Position numbers and translations under genes: made by a program. The notes under the pieces are model-generated. The model saw nothing but the letters and a program-made list of their open reading frames with translations. It did no database searches and was not told the DNA's origin. A stretch of 64,000 bases of DNA from Faecalibacterium langellae (lineage in GTDB: Bacteria; Bacillota; Clostridia; Oscillospirales; Ruminococcaceae), in the NCBI RefSeq assembly GCF_002549775.1, contig NZ_NMTR01000004.1, positions 62,001-126,000 of the forward strand. Reading direction: 5' to 3'. Within the stretch, counting starts at the first letter, position 1; every line of letters begins with the position of its first letter. This document shows, in pieces, positions 40,790 to 48,878 of this stretch.

Positions 40790-41662
40790 ATGCGGGAACA
40801 GAAAGACCGATACGAGATATTCTTGAAAGTATGCGAAACAGGCAGCTTTTCCAAAGCAGCGGAAGCACTGAACTATACCCAATCCGGCATCAGCCAGATG
40901 ATGGCGGGATTGGAAGAAGAATTGGGCGTACAGCTGTTCGCCCGCATCAACCGGGGTGTGACCCTGACCGACAACGGCACCCGCCTTTTGCCCTATGTCC
41001 GGGAATTGGCCAACCAGAAAGCCCGGCTGCGGCAGGCGACCTTCAACATCAATCACAAGGTGGAGGGCAAGCTGCGGGTAGGCAGCTTTTCCAGCATCAC
41101 CACCCTGTGGATGCCGGAAGTCGTGCATTATTTCAAGGAAAATTACCCCAAAGTAGATGTGGAAATTCTGGACGGCAACTATGATGAAATTCGTGACTGG
41201 ATCATCCATGGGCAGGTGGACTGCGGTTTTCTCTCGTCCATCGTGGCGGACGATTTGAAATTCTATCCGCTCTGGGATGACCCGCTGTGTGCCGTGTTCC
41301 CGGAGGGACACCCACTGGCTGTACAGCCCAGTGTGACCCTGCCGCAGCTGTTTCAGCATCCGCTCATCATCGAAACCCCTGGCTGCGACAATGATATCCA
41401 GCACCTGATGCTCAAATGCCCGGTGAAGCCGAATATTGCATACAGCTTCCGGGACGATACCCTCATCATGGCCTTTGTGCGCAGCGGGCTGGGCGTGACC
41501 ATCTCGCAGGAACTGGTGATGCAGGCGTTCGGCTGCCCCGGTGTGGTGTCCCGCCCGCTGGAGCCTGCCTGCTGCCGGACGTTGGGACTGGCGTTTTCCA
41601 AAACGGCAAGCTCGGTGGTGAGCCGGACGTTGCTGGATTATTTGCAAAAGGCCGAACGCTGA
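40790..41662 (+). CDS. LysR family transcriptional regulator
   Basis: This 290-residue protein has an N-terminal winged HTH (RYEIFLKVCETGSFSKAAEALNYTQSGISQMMAGLEEELGVQLFARINRGVTLTDNG, residues 6-62) and a periplasmic-binding-protein-like effector domain (GKLRVGSFSSITTLWMPEVVHYFKENYPKVDVEI onward). The 116-bp AT-rich spacer to the NSS transporter carries short dyads (ATATAGGATAAC...GTATCATATC) that could be its site. It probably regulates that transporter. Confidence 0.92.
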   Translation: MREQKDRYEIFLKVCETGSFSKAAEALNYTQSGISQMMAGLEEELGVQLFARINRGVTLTDNGTRLLPYVRELANQKARLRQATFNINHKVEGKLRVGSFSSITTLWMPEVVHYFKENYPKVDVEILDGNYDEIRDWIIHGQVDCGFLSSIVADDLKFYPLWDDPLCAVFPEGHPLAVQPSVTLPQLFQHPLIIETPGCDNDIQHLMLKCPVKPNIAYSFRDDTLIMAFVRSGLGVTISQELVMQAFGCPGVVSRPLEPACCRTLGLAFSKTASSVVSRTLLDYLQKAER

Positions 41663-41764
41663 ATGAACTCGCTGAATGATGCTTCACACAAAAATGACTG
41701 TGGTACGCTGTAATATTGAAGAAATTGCATGAGATTTTATCAAAGTGTTATTCTTTTGTGAATT

Positions 41765-41807
41765 TTAGCACTCTAAGCTTGACAGTGCTAAAAACATGTG
41801 CTATAAC
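41765..41807 (+). promoter_or_regulatory. CIRCE-like operator over the second hsp20 promoter
   Basis: TTAGCACTC-N9-CAGTGCTAA (41765-41791) differs from the HrcA consensus at one arm base. TTGACA (41779-41784) overlaps it, and TATAAC (41802-41807) lies 17 bases downstream. Confidence 0.85.
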
Positions 41808-41928
41808 ATAGGCGCAGTCAGGAGAGAGGGCAAAAAGGAGAGCCGAGAGGCTCCCCGAAAGGCCTGCGTTCCTGATGAGCATAAAGATTTTTGACCCGAC
41901 CCGAACGCCGGGATTGGAGGAATGATTT

Positions 41929-42399
41929 ATGTTTATGCCTGCTGTTTTCCATGAGAATCTGTTCGATGATTTCTTTGATCCGTTCTGGAACGATGGCGCG
42001 CTGGAGCGTGCGATGGACCGGGAAGAACGTGAGACCTTCGGTAAGCGCGGTGCAAACATGATGAAGACCGACGTGAAGCAGACTGCCGATGGCAATTATG
42101 ACGTTGCCGTTGACCTGCCCGGCTGCAAGAAGGAAGACGTTCAGATGGAGCTGAATGACGGCTACCTGACCATTCAGGCGGTCCGCAGCCGCTCCAATGA
42201 CGAGAAAGATCAGAACGGCCGCTACCTGCGCCGTGAGACCTTCTCCGGCACCTGTGCCCGCAGCTTCTATGTGGGCGATGCTGTGAAGAAGGAGGATATC
42301 CACGCAAAGTTTGAGGATGGTATCCTGCATATCACGCTGCCTGCACCTCAGCAGCAGAAGGCTCTGCCGGTCAATCCCAACCTGATTGAAATTGAATAA
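41929..42399 (+). CDS. hsp20: Hsp20/alpha-crystallin small heat shock protein
   Basis: This 156-residue paralogue of 21373 shares the same N-terminus (VFHENLFDDFFDPFWNDxALER), alpha-crystallin domain (VAVDLPGCKKEDVQMELNDGYLTIQAVRSRSNDEKD) and C-terminal EIE. It is controlled by a better CIRCE match than the first copy. The leader conserved with 21373 (GAGAGCC stem, then CCCGACCCGAACGCCGGGA and GGAGGAATGATTT) precedes the ATG. A terminator follows at 42429. Confidence 0.95.
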   Translation: MFMPAVFHENLFDDFFDPFWNDGALERAMDREERETFGKRGANMMKTDVKQTADGNYDVAVDLPGCKKEDVQMELNDGYLTIQAVRSRSNDEKDQNGRYLRRETFSGTCARSFYVGDAVKKEDIHAKFEDGILHITLPAPQQQKALPVNPNLIEIE

Positions 42400-42428
42400 C
42401 TGCATGTACCGGCGTGAAAATACCGGTG

Positions 42429-42486
42429 CATAAAGCAAGCCCCTGCGGACTTTGGATTGATTCCGAAGCTCGCAGGGGCTTTTTGC
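42429..42486 (+). terminator. Terminator after hsp20
   Basis: GCAAGCCCCTGCG and CGCAGGGGCTTTTTGC form a long stem with T-run. Confidence 0.8.
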
Positions 42487-42531
42487 GTTTTGCTGTCTGT
42501 TCAGCAGCAAAGAACTACTTTATTTCTGCCC

Positions 42532-43355
42532 TTACCAGGTCAGCGAAAATTCCACAAGCTCCGGTGTTTCCGGCTTGCCGATCAGCGGTTCTTTTTTGTC
42601 CAGTGCGGAGAGACGTGCCATTTCCTCGGCGGTCAGCGCAAAATCGAACAGCGCAAAGTTTTCGCGGATATGGGCAGGCTGGGTGCTTCTCGGAATCACG
42701 GCGATGCCCTTTTGTGTCAGGAAGCGGAGTTGGATCTGCGCCGGGGTCTTGCCGTACTTTTCAGCAAGGGCGAGCACAGCGGGCTCTTTGAACATTTCGC
42801 TGCGGTTTCCTTGACCAAGCGGGGCGTAGGCCATGTGCGCCACCCGGCTTTTGTCCATCCAGCTGCGCTCGGCGGTGCGCTGGCAATAGAGGTTCGTCTC
42901 AATCTGGTTGACGGCCGGGACGACCTTGTTGTAGGCGATCAGATCCAGAAGTTGGTCCGGCTCAAAGTTGGAAACGCCGATGGCCCGGACTTTGCCTTCT
43001 GTATACAGCTTTTCCAAGCTGCGTAATAGTTTGCGAACGGCCAATGCAGGAGCAGCAGGTCGATATAGTCCGTTTGCAGATTTTCCAGCGACTGCAGGAC
43101 CGTTTGCTCTGCATTTTCATAGGATTTGAAATTCACCTTGGTGACGAGAAACAGTTTTTTGCGGTCCATGCCGCTGGCCTTGATGCCTGCGCCCACTTCT
43201 TTTTCATTGCCGTAGGCTTCGGCTGTGTCGATCATCCGATAGCCGCTTTCGATGGCGGCCGCAACGGATTTCGTGCAGGTCTCGCCGCTGAGCATAAAGG
43301 TGCCAAAGCCGACCAGCGGCATCTGCACGCCATTGTTCAAAGTCAAGTATTCCAT
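42532..43355 (-). pseudogene. Aldo/keto reductase broken by a frameshift
   Basis: The N-terminal part (start 43355, GGAGGACGGAAT upstream) reads LTLNNGVQMPLVGFGTFML...DTAEAYGNEKEVGAG...LLLLHWPFANYYAAW. The C-terminal part (to 42532) reads LEKLYTEGKVRAIGVSNFEPDQLLDLIAY...IPRSTQPAHIRENFALFDF. They are in different frames and join near 43015-43030, at AGCTTGG. The catalytic Asp/Tyr/Lys/His region is intact in the first part. Loss of a few bases between short direct repeats would explain it. Neighbouring AKR at 48015 is intact. Confidence 0.8.
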
Positions 43356-43376
43356 ATTCCGTCCTCCGTTTCTGCG

Positions 43377-43406
43377 TTTACAGCGCTTGGCTTGCTGTGC
43401 TATAAT
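43377..43406 (+). promoter_or_regulatory. merR promoter
   Basis: TTTACA (43377-43382), 18-base spacer, TATAAT (43401-43406). Confidence 0.6.
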
Positions 43407-43407
43407 C

Positions 43408-43438
43408 ATTGTAACAAGTTCGAGTAACACGAAGTCAA
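43408..43438 (-). promoter_or_regulatory. MerR-type promoter of the aldo/keto reductase
   Basis: Reading leftward, TTGACT (43433-43438) and TACAAT (43408-43413) are separated by 19 bases, the overlong spacer used by MerR activators. An imperfect dyad ACTTCGTGT/ACTCGAACT fills it. Confidence 0.75.
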
Positions 43439-43463
43439 GAGGAACTTTTGCGGAGGACGGGCC

Positions 43464-43886
43464 ATGCGTTATACGATCAAGCAGATGGCAGAGATGTTCG
43501 GCGTGACCGAGCATACCCTGCGCTTTTATACGGACAAAGGACTGCTGCCCTGTGAGCGGGACAGCGGCAACCGCCGGGTGTTCACCGAAGAATCCGTGAA
43601 CTGGATGCAGGGCATCCAATGCCTGAAAGGGTGCAGCGCGTCCCTTGAGGACATTCAGGAGTACTGCCGCCTGTGCCTGCTGGAAGAATCCGAGGAAAAT
43701 CTGCGGGCGCGGTATGCGATCATCCTGAAACAGAGGGACGAAGCTTATAAACGCATCGAAGAAGCCAAGGCGACCGCAAAGTATATGGACGATAAGGTGG
43801 CGCACTATGAAGCTATCTTAGCCGGACTTGCCCCGGACGATACGAACCCGAAAAACTGGACAGCGGGGAAGCGGCCAAAGCACTGA
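43464..43886 (+). CDS. MerR family transcriptional regulator
   Basis: This 140-residue protein has a MerR winged HTH (YTIKQMAEMFGVTEHTLRFYTDKGLLPCERDSGNRRVFTEESVNWMQGIQCLKGCSASLEDIQEY, residues 3-68) and a long coiled-coil helix (about 78-120). It lacks the C-terminal metal-site cysteines of MerR/ZntR and resembles the AdhR/NmlR-like group that responds to aldehydes. It is divergent from the broken AKR gene, whose 19-base-spacer promoter is its likely target. Confidence 0.92.
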   Translation: MRYTIKQMAEMFGVTEHTLRFYTDKGLLPCERDSGNRRVFTEESVNWMQGIQCLKGCSASLEDIQEYCRLCLLEESEENLRARYAIILKQRDEAYKRIEEAKATAKYMDDKVAHYEAILAGLAPDDTNPKNWTAGKRPKH

Positions 43887-43900
43887 GAAAGTTTTGCATT

Positions 43901-44656
43901 TTATGACAGCCTGAAGTGGCTGTACTGTCCATGCTTTTGGGTGCGGCTGCCGTACTGAATGGCAAATTTGGGGCAATGGTGCAGGCAGGAAAGGCACATG
44001 ACGCACTGCTCTTTGACCCAGACGGGCTTTTTGTCCCGGAGCTGGATGGCCGAGACCGGGCAGTTCCGGGCACACAGGCCGCAGCCGATGCAGCTGTCCT
44101 CCACATGGAAATGGTGTGTCTGACGCATGGAAGGATATTCGATGGCATAAACGGACTTTGCGAGCCAAAGCGGCATTTTGCGCTGAATGAAGTCGCCGGA
44201 TGTGCGGCTCTGAATCAACTGAATGGTGCGGTCGATCTGCGGCTCTGCGGCGGCGTTGATGCGCTGCACTTTTTCTTTGCTGCTCAAATCAAACAGCGGC
44301 GTCCAGGTATCCGGCATTTGGACGCTGAATTTTGCCGAGACAGTCAACCCGCTGCGTTTTAAGATGTCTTCTGCGAAGCGTCCGGTCTGCCCCGGCGTTG
44401 TGCCGTAGGTGGCGGCGAACCACAGATAAGACGGCCGACTGCGCAGAGTCAGCTTTTCCAGAAATTCCTGCACGATGCTGGGCAGCCCCCAAGAATAGGT
44501 GGGGCAGATGATCCCCACGGTTTTGTCCGTTTCATCAAAGGAAAAGTGGTCGCTTTTGCAGCAGTCGGGAATCGAAATCGTTTCGTCACCGGTCGCGGCG
44601 GCAATGCGTTCGGCAACATAGCGGCTGTTGCCGGTGGCAGAAAAATAAAAGATCAT
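43901..44656 (-). CDS. EFR1 family flavodoxin-ferredoxin protein
   Basis: This 251-residue protein has an N-terminal flavodoxin fold (IFYFSATGNSRYVAERIAAATG, then IICPTYSWGLPSIVQEFLE) and two C-terminal 4Fe-4S motifs (CIGCGLCARNCP, CVMCLSCLHHCP). It is the same family as 35366 but clearly diverged. It is convergent with merR (14 bases between stops) and divergent from the TetR gene at 44800, which may regulate it. Confidence 0.92.
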   Translation of the reverse strand: MIFYFSATGNSRYVAERIAAATGDETISIPDCCKSDHFSFDETDKTVGIICPTYSWGLPSIVQEFLEKLTLRSRPSYLWFAATYGTTPGQTGRFAEDILKRSGLTVSAKFSVQMPDTWTPLFDLSSKEKVQRINAAAEPQIDRTIQLIQSRTSGDFIQRKMPLWLAKSVYAIEYPSMRQTHHFHVEDSCIGCGLCARNCPVSAIQLRDKKPVWVKEQCVMCLSCLHHCPKFAIQYGSRTQKHGQYSHFRLS

Positions 44657-44799
44657 AATGGTGCAGCTCCTTTTTCTTTTGTCTTACATTGGACAGTTGC
44701 AAAATTTCTGCACTTATGATAAAACAGAATCAGCCGGAAAGCAATCTGCGAATCGGAACTTCCGTCCAAAGATAGACAAATTTTTAAAAATGCAAAGGA

Positions 44800-45378
44800 A
44801 TGGCCATGAAATACGATGGTTCGCGCCCGATGACACGCGGAGCGAAGCGCACATTGACAGCGTTCAGCAATGGGATGCTGCTGCTCCTCACAAAAAAGCC
44901 GTTTGAGGAAATTACCGTGGGAGAACTCTGTGAGGGAGCACAATACCCGCGCGCAACATTTTATAACTACTTTGATGACAAGTATGATCTGCTGGAGTAT
45001 TGCTGGCAGACGCTTGCGGCACAAATTGGGCTTTCGGAGTATCACCATGCACCGGAAAACGAAATGCTCTACCTCTATTTTGACCGGATCTATGATTTTA
45101 CACGGGAAAACAGGAGTACGGTCTCGCAGATCCTGCTTCATAACCCGGAGAACGGATATATGGTTTCGAGCTTCCGCAGCTTTCTGAACGGACAGATGCG
45201 GGAGATTTTTCAAAAGTGTATGGATGCTGCAGAAAAGGAGATCCCCAAGGAACTGCTTGCCGACCATTACAGCAATACGCTTTTTCTGGTGTGGCAGTGG
45301 TCGGCGCTGAAAGATGCTTCCTGCACGAAAGAAATGGGAAGAACGTATCTACGGATGCTTTTGAGCAAGATAGGGTGA
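44800..45378 (+). CDS. TetR/AcrR family transcriptional regulator
   Basis: This 192-residue protein has a TetR-type HTH (LTAFSNGMLLLLTKKPFEEITVGELCEGAQYPRATFYNYFDDKYDLLEYCWQ, about 20-70) with the signature FYNYFDDKYDLL, and a helical ligand-binding domain. AAAGGAATGGCC lies upstream. It is divergent from the EFR1 gene at 43901, with 143 bases between start codons. Ligand unknown. Confidence 0.9.
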   Translation: MAMKYDGSRPMTRGAKRTLTAFSNGMLLLLTKKPFEEITVGELCEGAQYPRATFYNYFDDKYDLLEYCWQTLAAQIGLSEYHHAPENEMLYLYFDRIYDFTRENRSTVSQILLHNPENGYMVSSFRSFLNGQMREIFQKCMDAAEKEIPKELLADHYSNTLFLVWQWSALKDASCTKEMGRTYLRMLLSKIG

Positions 45379-45474
45379 TGGATGATTCATTGCCTTTTCG
45401 GCGGCGGAAAAGCGTGGTAGAATAAGAACAAAATCGGGATGATGCCATAAACCGGAAATTATGGAGGTGCAGTA

Positions 45475-45644
45475 ATGTACAAGACGATATTGATGGAAGA
45501 AATTACCCTGGAAAATGCAACCGAATAAATGAAAAAGTACAAGAAATGGAAAAAGACGGTTATCAGATCAAAACCATGTCCTTTTGGGGAGCAGATAAAG
45601 CTGTGTTGATCTTCAAAAAAGGACTAAAAGGAAGTTTGCTATAA
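45475..45644 (+). pseudogene. Small gene with a one-base frameshift
   Basis: ATG at 45475 (GGAGGTGCAGTA upstream) reads MYKTILMEEITLENATE then TAA. The next frame continues from about 45525 as INEKVQEMEKDGYQIKTMSFWGADKAVLIFKKG and stops at 45644. Restoring one base near 45524-45529 gives a single protein of about 56 residues with a DUF4177-like feel. An extended -10 promoter (TGGTAGAAT) lies at about 45413-45424. It may be a true pseudogene or sequence error. Confidence 0.55.
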
Positions 45645-45678
45645 CTTCGCGTTTGCCAAAGAAAAAGGAGGGTATAAA

Positions 45679-46068
45679 ATGACCATCGAAGAACGGGCGG
45701 CACAGGCCGCTGAATGGAAAGCAACGGGCCAGTGCAACTGCGCGCAGGCGGTGCTGAAAGTGTTTGAGGACAAGCTGCCGGTGGATGCCGACACCCTGAT
45801 GAAACTGGCCGCGGGCTATGCCGCCGGCATGGGCTGTATGGAAAGCACTTGCGGGGCATTGATCGGTGCCGTGATGGTGGCGGGCATCGCCACGGACGGC
45901 AGAGGGACGCCCCGCGTTTCCAAAGAGCTGGTGCAGACATTCAAAGAAAAATGTGGTGCCACCATCTGCAAAGACCTGAAAGGCGTCGAGACCGGTACGG
46001 TGCTGTGCCCCTGCCCGGAGTGTGTCCGCAATGCAGTGCTTGCCTTGGGCGAAGTGCTGGGGGAATAA
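45679..46068 (+). CDS. C_GCAxxG_C_C family protein
   Basis: This 129-residue, cysteine-rich redox-type protein fits the C_GCAxxG_C_C family: CNCAQAVLKVF, GMGCMESTCGALIGAVMVAG, KCGATICKDLKG and CPCPECVRNAVL. The spaced cysteines probably bind a cofactor or form disulfides; function is not established, though members often neighbour redox genes. AAAGGAGGG precedes the ATG. A terminator follows at 46082. Confidence 0.92.
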   Translation: MTIEERAAQAAEWKATGQCNCAQAVLKVFEDKLPVDADTLMKLAAGYAAGMGCMESTCGALIGAVMVAGIATDGRGTPRVSKELVQTFKEKCGATICKDLKGVETGTVLCPCPECVRNAVLALGEVLGE

Positions 46069-46081
46069 CGAATAAAAACGA

Positions 46082-46135
46082 AATGCCGGGCGTGACAGCG
46101 GCTTTACTGCTGCACCCGGCATTCTGTTTTATTTG
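46082..46135 (+). terminator. Terminator between convergent genes
   Basis: AATGCCGGG and CCCGGCATT with an inner GCGGC/GCTGC stem, followed by CTGTTTTATTT. It can serve both strands. Confidence 0.7.
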
Positions 46136-46575
46136 TTCATGCGGTGGTTCTTGTCGTTTTTTGTTCCATCCGGAGTCCTCTTTTCGATTCTGATCCCGAC
46201 AATAAACGAAAGCAGAAAAACGGCAAGCCAAATCAAAACGCCATAGTGTGTCTTGAGCTGCCACACTTTCCCTACATACATGTCCGGTGTGATTCTCGCG
46301 GCATTTACTTTGATAATGAAATCGCCCAGCGACTGCCCGATCAGAATTCCCGCCCAGTTTCCGATCGCTGTGATAAGAGCCGCTTTATACTTTTCCAGAA
46401 AACAGAAAGTGACGGGTGCAGCCCATAGACACAAATAATAATGGTTTGCTGTCCATTCAAACAGGTAGATTCCATGAAACACTGTTTGAGACAGAAAGTA
46501 GCACAGCACATATGCTGAAAATACGATGAACAAAAAGCTGAAACAAGCTTTATTCTTTGAAAATGTGTTTTTCAT
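46129..46575 (-). CDS. Polytopic membrane protein of unknown function
   Basis: This protein of about 148 residues has four hydrophobic segments: FSFLFIVFSAYVLCYFLSQ, HYYLCLWAAPVTFCFL, ALITAIGNWAGILIGQSLGDFI and YGVLIWLAVFLLSFIVGI. No family is recognised. The start is uncertain: ATG at 46575 (MKNTFSKNK) gives a typical membrane-protein N-terminus, while ATG at 46605 adds ten residues, and neither has a clear RBS. It is followed by a lipoprotein gene on the same strand upstream. Confidence 0.55.
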   Translation of the reverse strand: MKNTFSKNKACFSFLFIVFSAYVLCYFLSQTVFHGIYLFEWTANHYYLCLWAAPVTFCFLEKYKAALITAIGNWAGILIGQSLGDFIIKVNAARITPDMYVGKVWQLKTHYGVLIWLAVFLLSFIVGIRIEKRTPDGTKNDKNHRMNK

Positions 46576-46637
46576 AGGGTGCTTGAACTCTATCGCAATT
46601 TGCATCTCTGTGTTTTCTTATAAAACAACTTGGCGGC

Positions 46638-47147
46638 TCACCTTGATACGATCTCAACTGTCGGCATCTTGCTATCTGATCCGAGTTCATCATCTTCTGC
46701 AACTCGATAACCGGTAACATTTATAGAATACATATAATCTGAAATATCCGGATTTTCTTCATCCTCTGAAAGTTCAACTTCAAATGGCTCAAATTCAAAC
46801 ACATAAGAGGTTCCTTCAAGGAGTTCTCCGGTCAAGTCCTTCTGGAAATGAAGCAAAAATGGCCTGTCCTGAAAGAAGTGAACAACAGCAATCGTTTTTC
46901 CCGGAAGGGCATAATAATCGGGCAAGAGCTGCTCAACAGTAGCCGTGAAAGAACCCGAAAATTGTGCAAAACGTTTTTCGTTTCCGGCCGCTTGCTGTTT
47001 TCCGTCATGATACCCTGCTTCGTAGCCGGCAGTGTAACCCTCTTTGTAGTTTGCATCAGGGGCATCCGAGTTTTGCGCACTCATTCCGCAGCCAGATAAT
47101 GAAAGTACCAGCGCAAGACAAAGAACCCTTGCAACAATCTTTTTCAT
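46638..47147 (-). CDS. Lipoprotein of unknown function
   Basis: This 169-residue protein has an N-terminal signal peptide and lipobox (ARVLCLALVLSLSGCG, Cys at about 20), so it should be lipid-anchored outside the membrane. It is followed by a YKEGYTAGYEAGYHDGKQQA repeat-like linker and a soluble C-terminal domain (about 60-169). GGAGGGAACC precedes the start. It is not recognised beyond this. Confidence 0.7.
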   Translation of the reverse strand: MKKIVARVLCLALVLSLSGCGMSAQNSDAPDANYKEGYTAGYEAGYHDGKQQAAGNEKRFAQFSGSFTATVEQLLPDYYALPGKTIAVVHFFQDRPFLLHFQKDLTGELLEGTSYVFEFEPFEVELSEDEENPDISDYMYSINVTGYRVAEDDELGSDSKMPTVEIVSR

Positions 47148-47331
47148 ACGGTTCCCTCCATCGAAGAAGATGTCTGCGAATTTTAGAGAACGACCTATCG
47201 TAATTTAATCCTGGTTTATTTCGTTTGTCCATAGAATTTTTCAAAATCGTATGACTGCACATAAATTTTGGAGAAATTTATAGCACAATCACGGTTTTTC
47301 TTCGCTGATACTCGGCTTATTTCCCTGCATC

Positions 47332-47360
47332 TTTTCCGCAGTGGCAAGACGTGGTAGAAT
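47332..47360 (+). promoter_or_regulatory. Extended -10 promoter of HD copy 2
   Basis: TTTTCC (47332-47337), 17-base spacer ending in TGG, TAGAAT (47355-47360). It belongs to the same repeated promoter class as in the terminator-promoter cassettes. Confidence 0.65.
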
Positions 47361-47441
47361 AGGAATGAAATCATAGCTGTTTTGATAAATCGGAACTTTT
47401 TGAATGGAAATTTCAAACATCAAAAACAGGAGCAAAAACAA

Positions 47442-47933
47442 ATGATGACGATTGCACAGATCATGGAAAAGATGATCGCCTTTTCCGAAGGAAACATCCA
47501 CGACATCACGCATCTGAGCTGCGTGTGGACCTATGCCAAAACCATCGGGGAACTGGAGGGGCTGGACGCAGACACGCAGTTTATTCTGGAAGCGGCGGCC
47601 ATCACCCACGATATTGCCTGCCCGCTCTGCCGCAAGAAGTACGGCAATACCAATGGCAAATATCAGGAGCAGGAGGGTGCCCCGCTGGTGCGGGAGTTTC
47701 TGGCTGATACCGGTATGACGGCAGAACAGATCGACCGGGTGGCCTATCTGGTGGGGCACCACCATAGCCCGGCGCAGATCGACGGCATTGATTATCAGAT
47801 TTTGATCGAAGCGGATTACATCGTCAATGCGTCCGAAAGCGGGTACAGCCAGCAGGCGATCCGAACCTTTCTGGAGCACACCATGAAAACAGCGGCAGGC
47901 ATCCGGCTGACCAAAACAGTGTTTGGTATGTAA
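47442..47933 (+). CDS. HD domain phosphohydrolase, copy 2
   Basis: This 163-residue near-duplicate of 28801 differs at four positions (V/A, D/S, M/L and the last residue V/M). All HD metal ligands are kept (NIHDITH, AAITHDIACP, GHHHSPAQ). The nucleotide similarity begins shortly before the start codon and stops at the stop codon. Copy 1 sits in a NUDIX operon whereas this one is alone with a terminator, so the coding sequence, not the operon, was duplicated or converted. Confidence 0.9.
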   Translation: MMTIAQIMEKMIAFSEGNIHDITHLSCVWTYAKTIGELEGLDADTQFILEAAAITHDIACPLCRKKYGNTNGKYQEQEGAPLVREFLADTGMTAEQIDRVAYLVGHHHSPAQIDGIDYQILIEADYIVNASESGYSQQAIRTFLEHTMKTAAGIRLTKTVFGM

Positions 47934-47939
47934 AAACAC

Positions 47940-47985
47940 AAAAACAGCGCCCATTGTGAGCAGAAAAAACTCACAACGGGCGCTG
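47940..47985 (+). terminator. Terminator between HD copy 2 and AKR
   Basis: CAGCGCCC-TTGTGAG and CTCACAA-GGGCGCTG (one mismatch) with an A-rich loop; convergent genes on both sides. Confidence 0.75.
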
Positions 47986-48014
47986 ATGTTTTATAACAAC
48001 AGAGTTACGGAAAC

Positions 48015-48878
48015 TTATACCTGATACGAACAAGCGGCATCCAGAAATGCATGGACTTTCTCCGCTGTATCGCGGCTGCCAAAGCAGCTGTGCCCGGTGT
48101 CCAGTGCGGCAATCTGCTGCATTTCGGCATCGGTCAGCGCGAAATCGAAGATGTCCAGGTTTTCCTTCATGCGCTGCGGATTGGCTGATTTGACCAGCGG
48201 CACGATGTTCCGCTGCACCAGCCACCGCAGCACTACCTGTGCTACACTTTTGCTGTGGGCGTTTGCAATGGCGCAGAGGGTTTCGTTCTCAAACAGTTTG
48301 CCCTGCCCGGCAGCCAGCGGCGACCACGCCTGCATCTGGATGCCCTCGCGTTCCAGATAGGTGCGCTCGTTTTCCCGCTGGAAAAAGGCATTGCACTCAA
48401 GCAGGTTCACGGCAGGCTTCACCTTGTTCCAGAACAGAAAATCCGCCAGCCGGTCCTGCGTGAAGTTGTCCACGCCGATGGCCCGGACTTTGCCCTCTGC
48501 ATACAGCTCCTCCATAGCCCGCCATGCGCCGTAGTAATCATGGTAGGGCTGATGGATGAGGTAGAGGTCAACGTGATCCAGCCCCAGCCGTTCCAGTGAG
48601 CGGGCAAAGCCGCGCTTGGCACCTTCATAGCTGGTGTCGGTGACCCACAGCTTGGTGGTGATGAACAGCTCCTCCCGCGGTACGCCGCAGCGGCGGATGG
48701 CGCGGCCCACAGCTTCCTCGTTTTCGTAGGCAGCAGCGGTATCGATGAGGCGGTAACCGCTCTGGATGGCCTGCACGACGGCTTCCTCACAGGCGGCGGC
48801 ATCGGTCATGCGGAACACGCCATAGCCGATGCGCGGCATGGTGACGCCATTGTTCAGGGTGACAAAATCGTTGTTCAT
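48015..48878 (-). CDS. Aldo/keto reductase
   Basis: This 287-residue TIM-barrel NADPH oxidoreductase has the catalytic tetrad Asp in RLIDTAAAYENEEAVG, Lys in LFITTKLWV and His in YLIHQPYHDYYGAW, with Tyr in AAAY. Cofactor-binding motifs are AIGVDNF and IVPLVKSANPQRMKENL. Full length, unlike the AKR at 42532. Its start overlaps the end of the truncated MATE gene by 4 bases, so they are co-transcribed. Substrate unknown. Confidence 0.93.
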   Translation of the reverse strand: MNNDFVTLNNGVTMPRIGYGVFRMTDAAACEEAVVQAIQSGYRLIDTAAAYENEEAVGRAIRRCGVPREELFITTKLWVTDTSYEGAKRGFARSLERLGLDHVDLYLIHQPYHDYYGAWRAMEELYAEGKVRAIGVDNFTQDRLADFLFWNKVKPAVNLLECNAFFQRENERTYLEREGIQMQAWSPLAAGQGKLFENETLCAIANAHSKSVAQVVLRWLVQRNIVPLVKSANPQRMKENLDIFDFALTDAEMQQIAALDTGHSCFGSRDTAEKVHAFLDAACSYQV

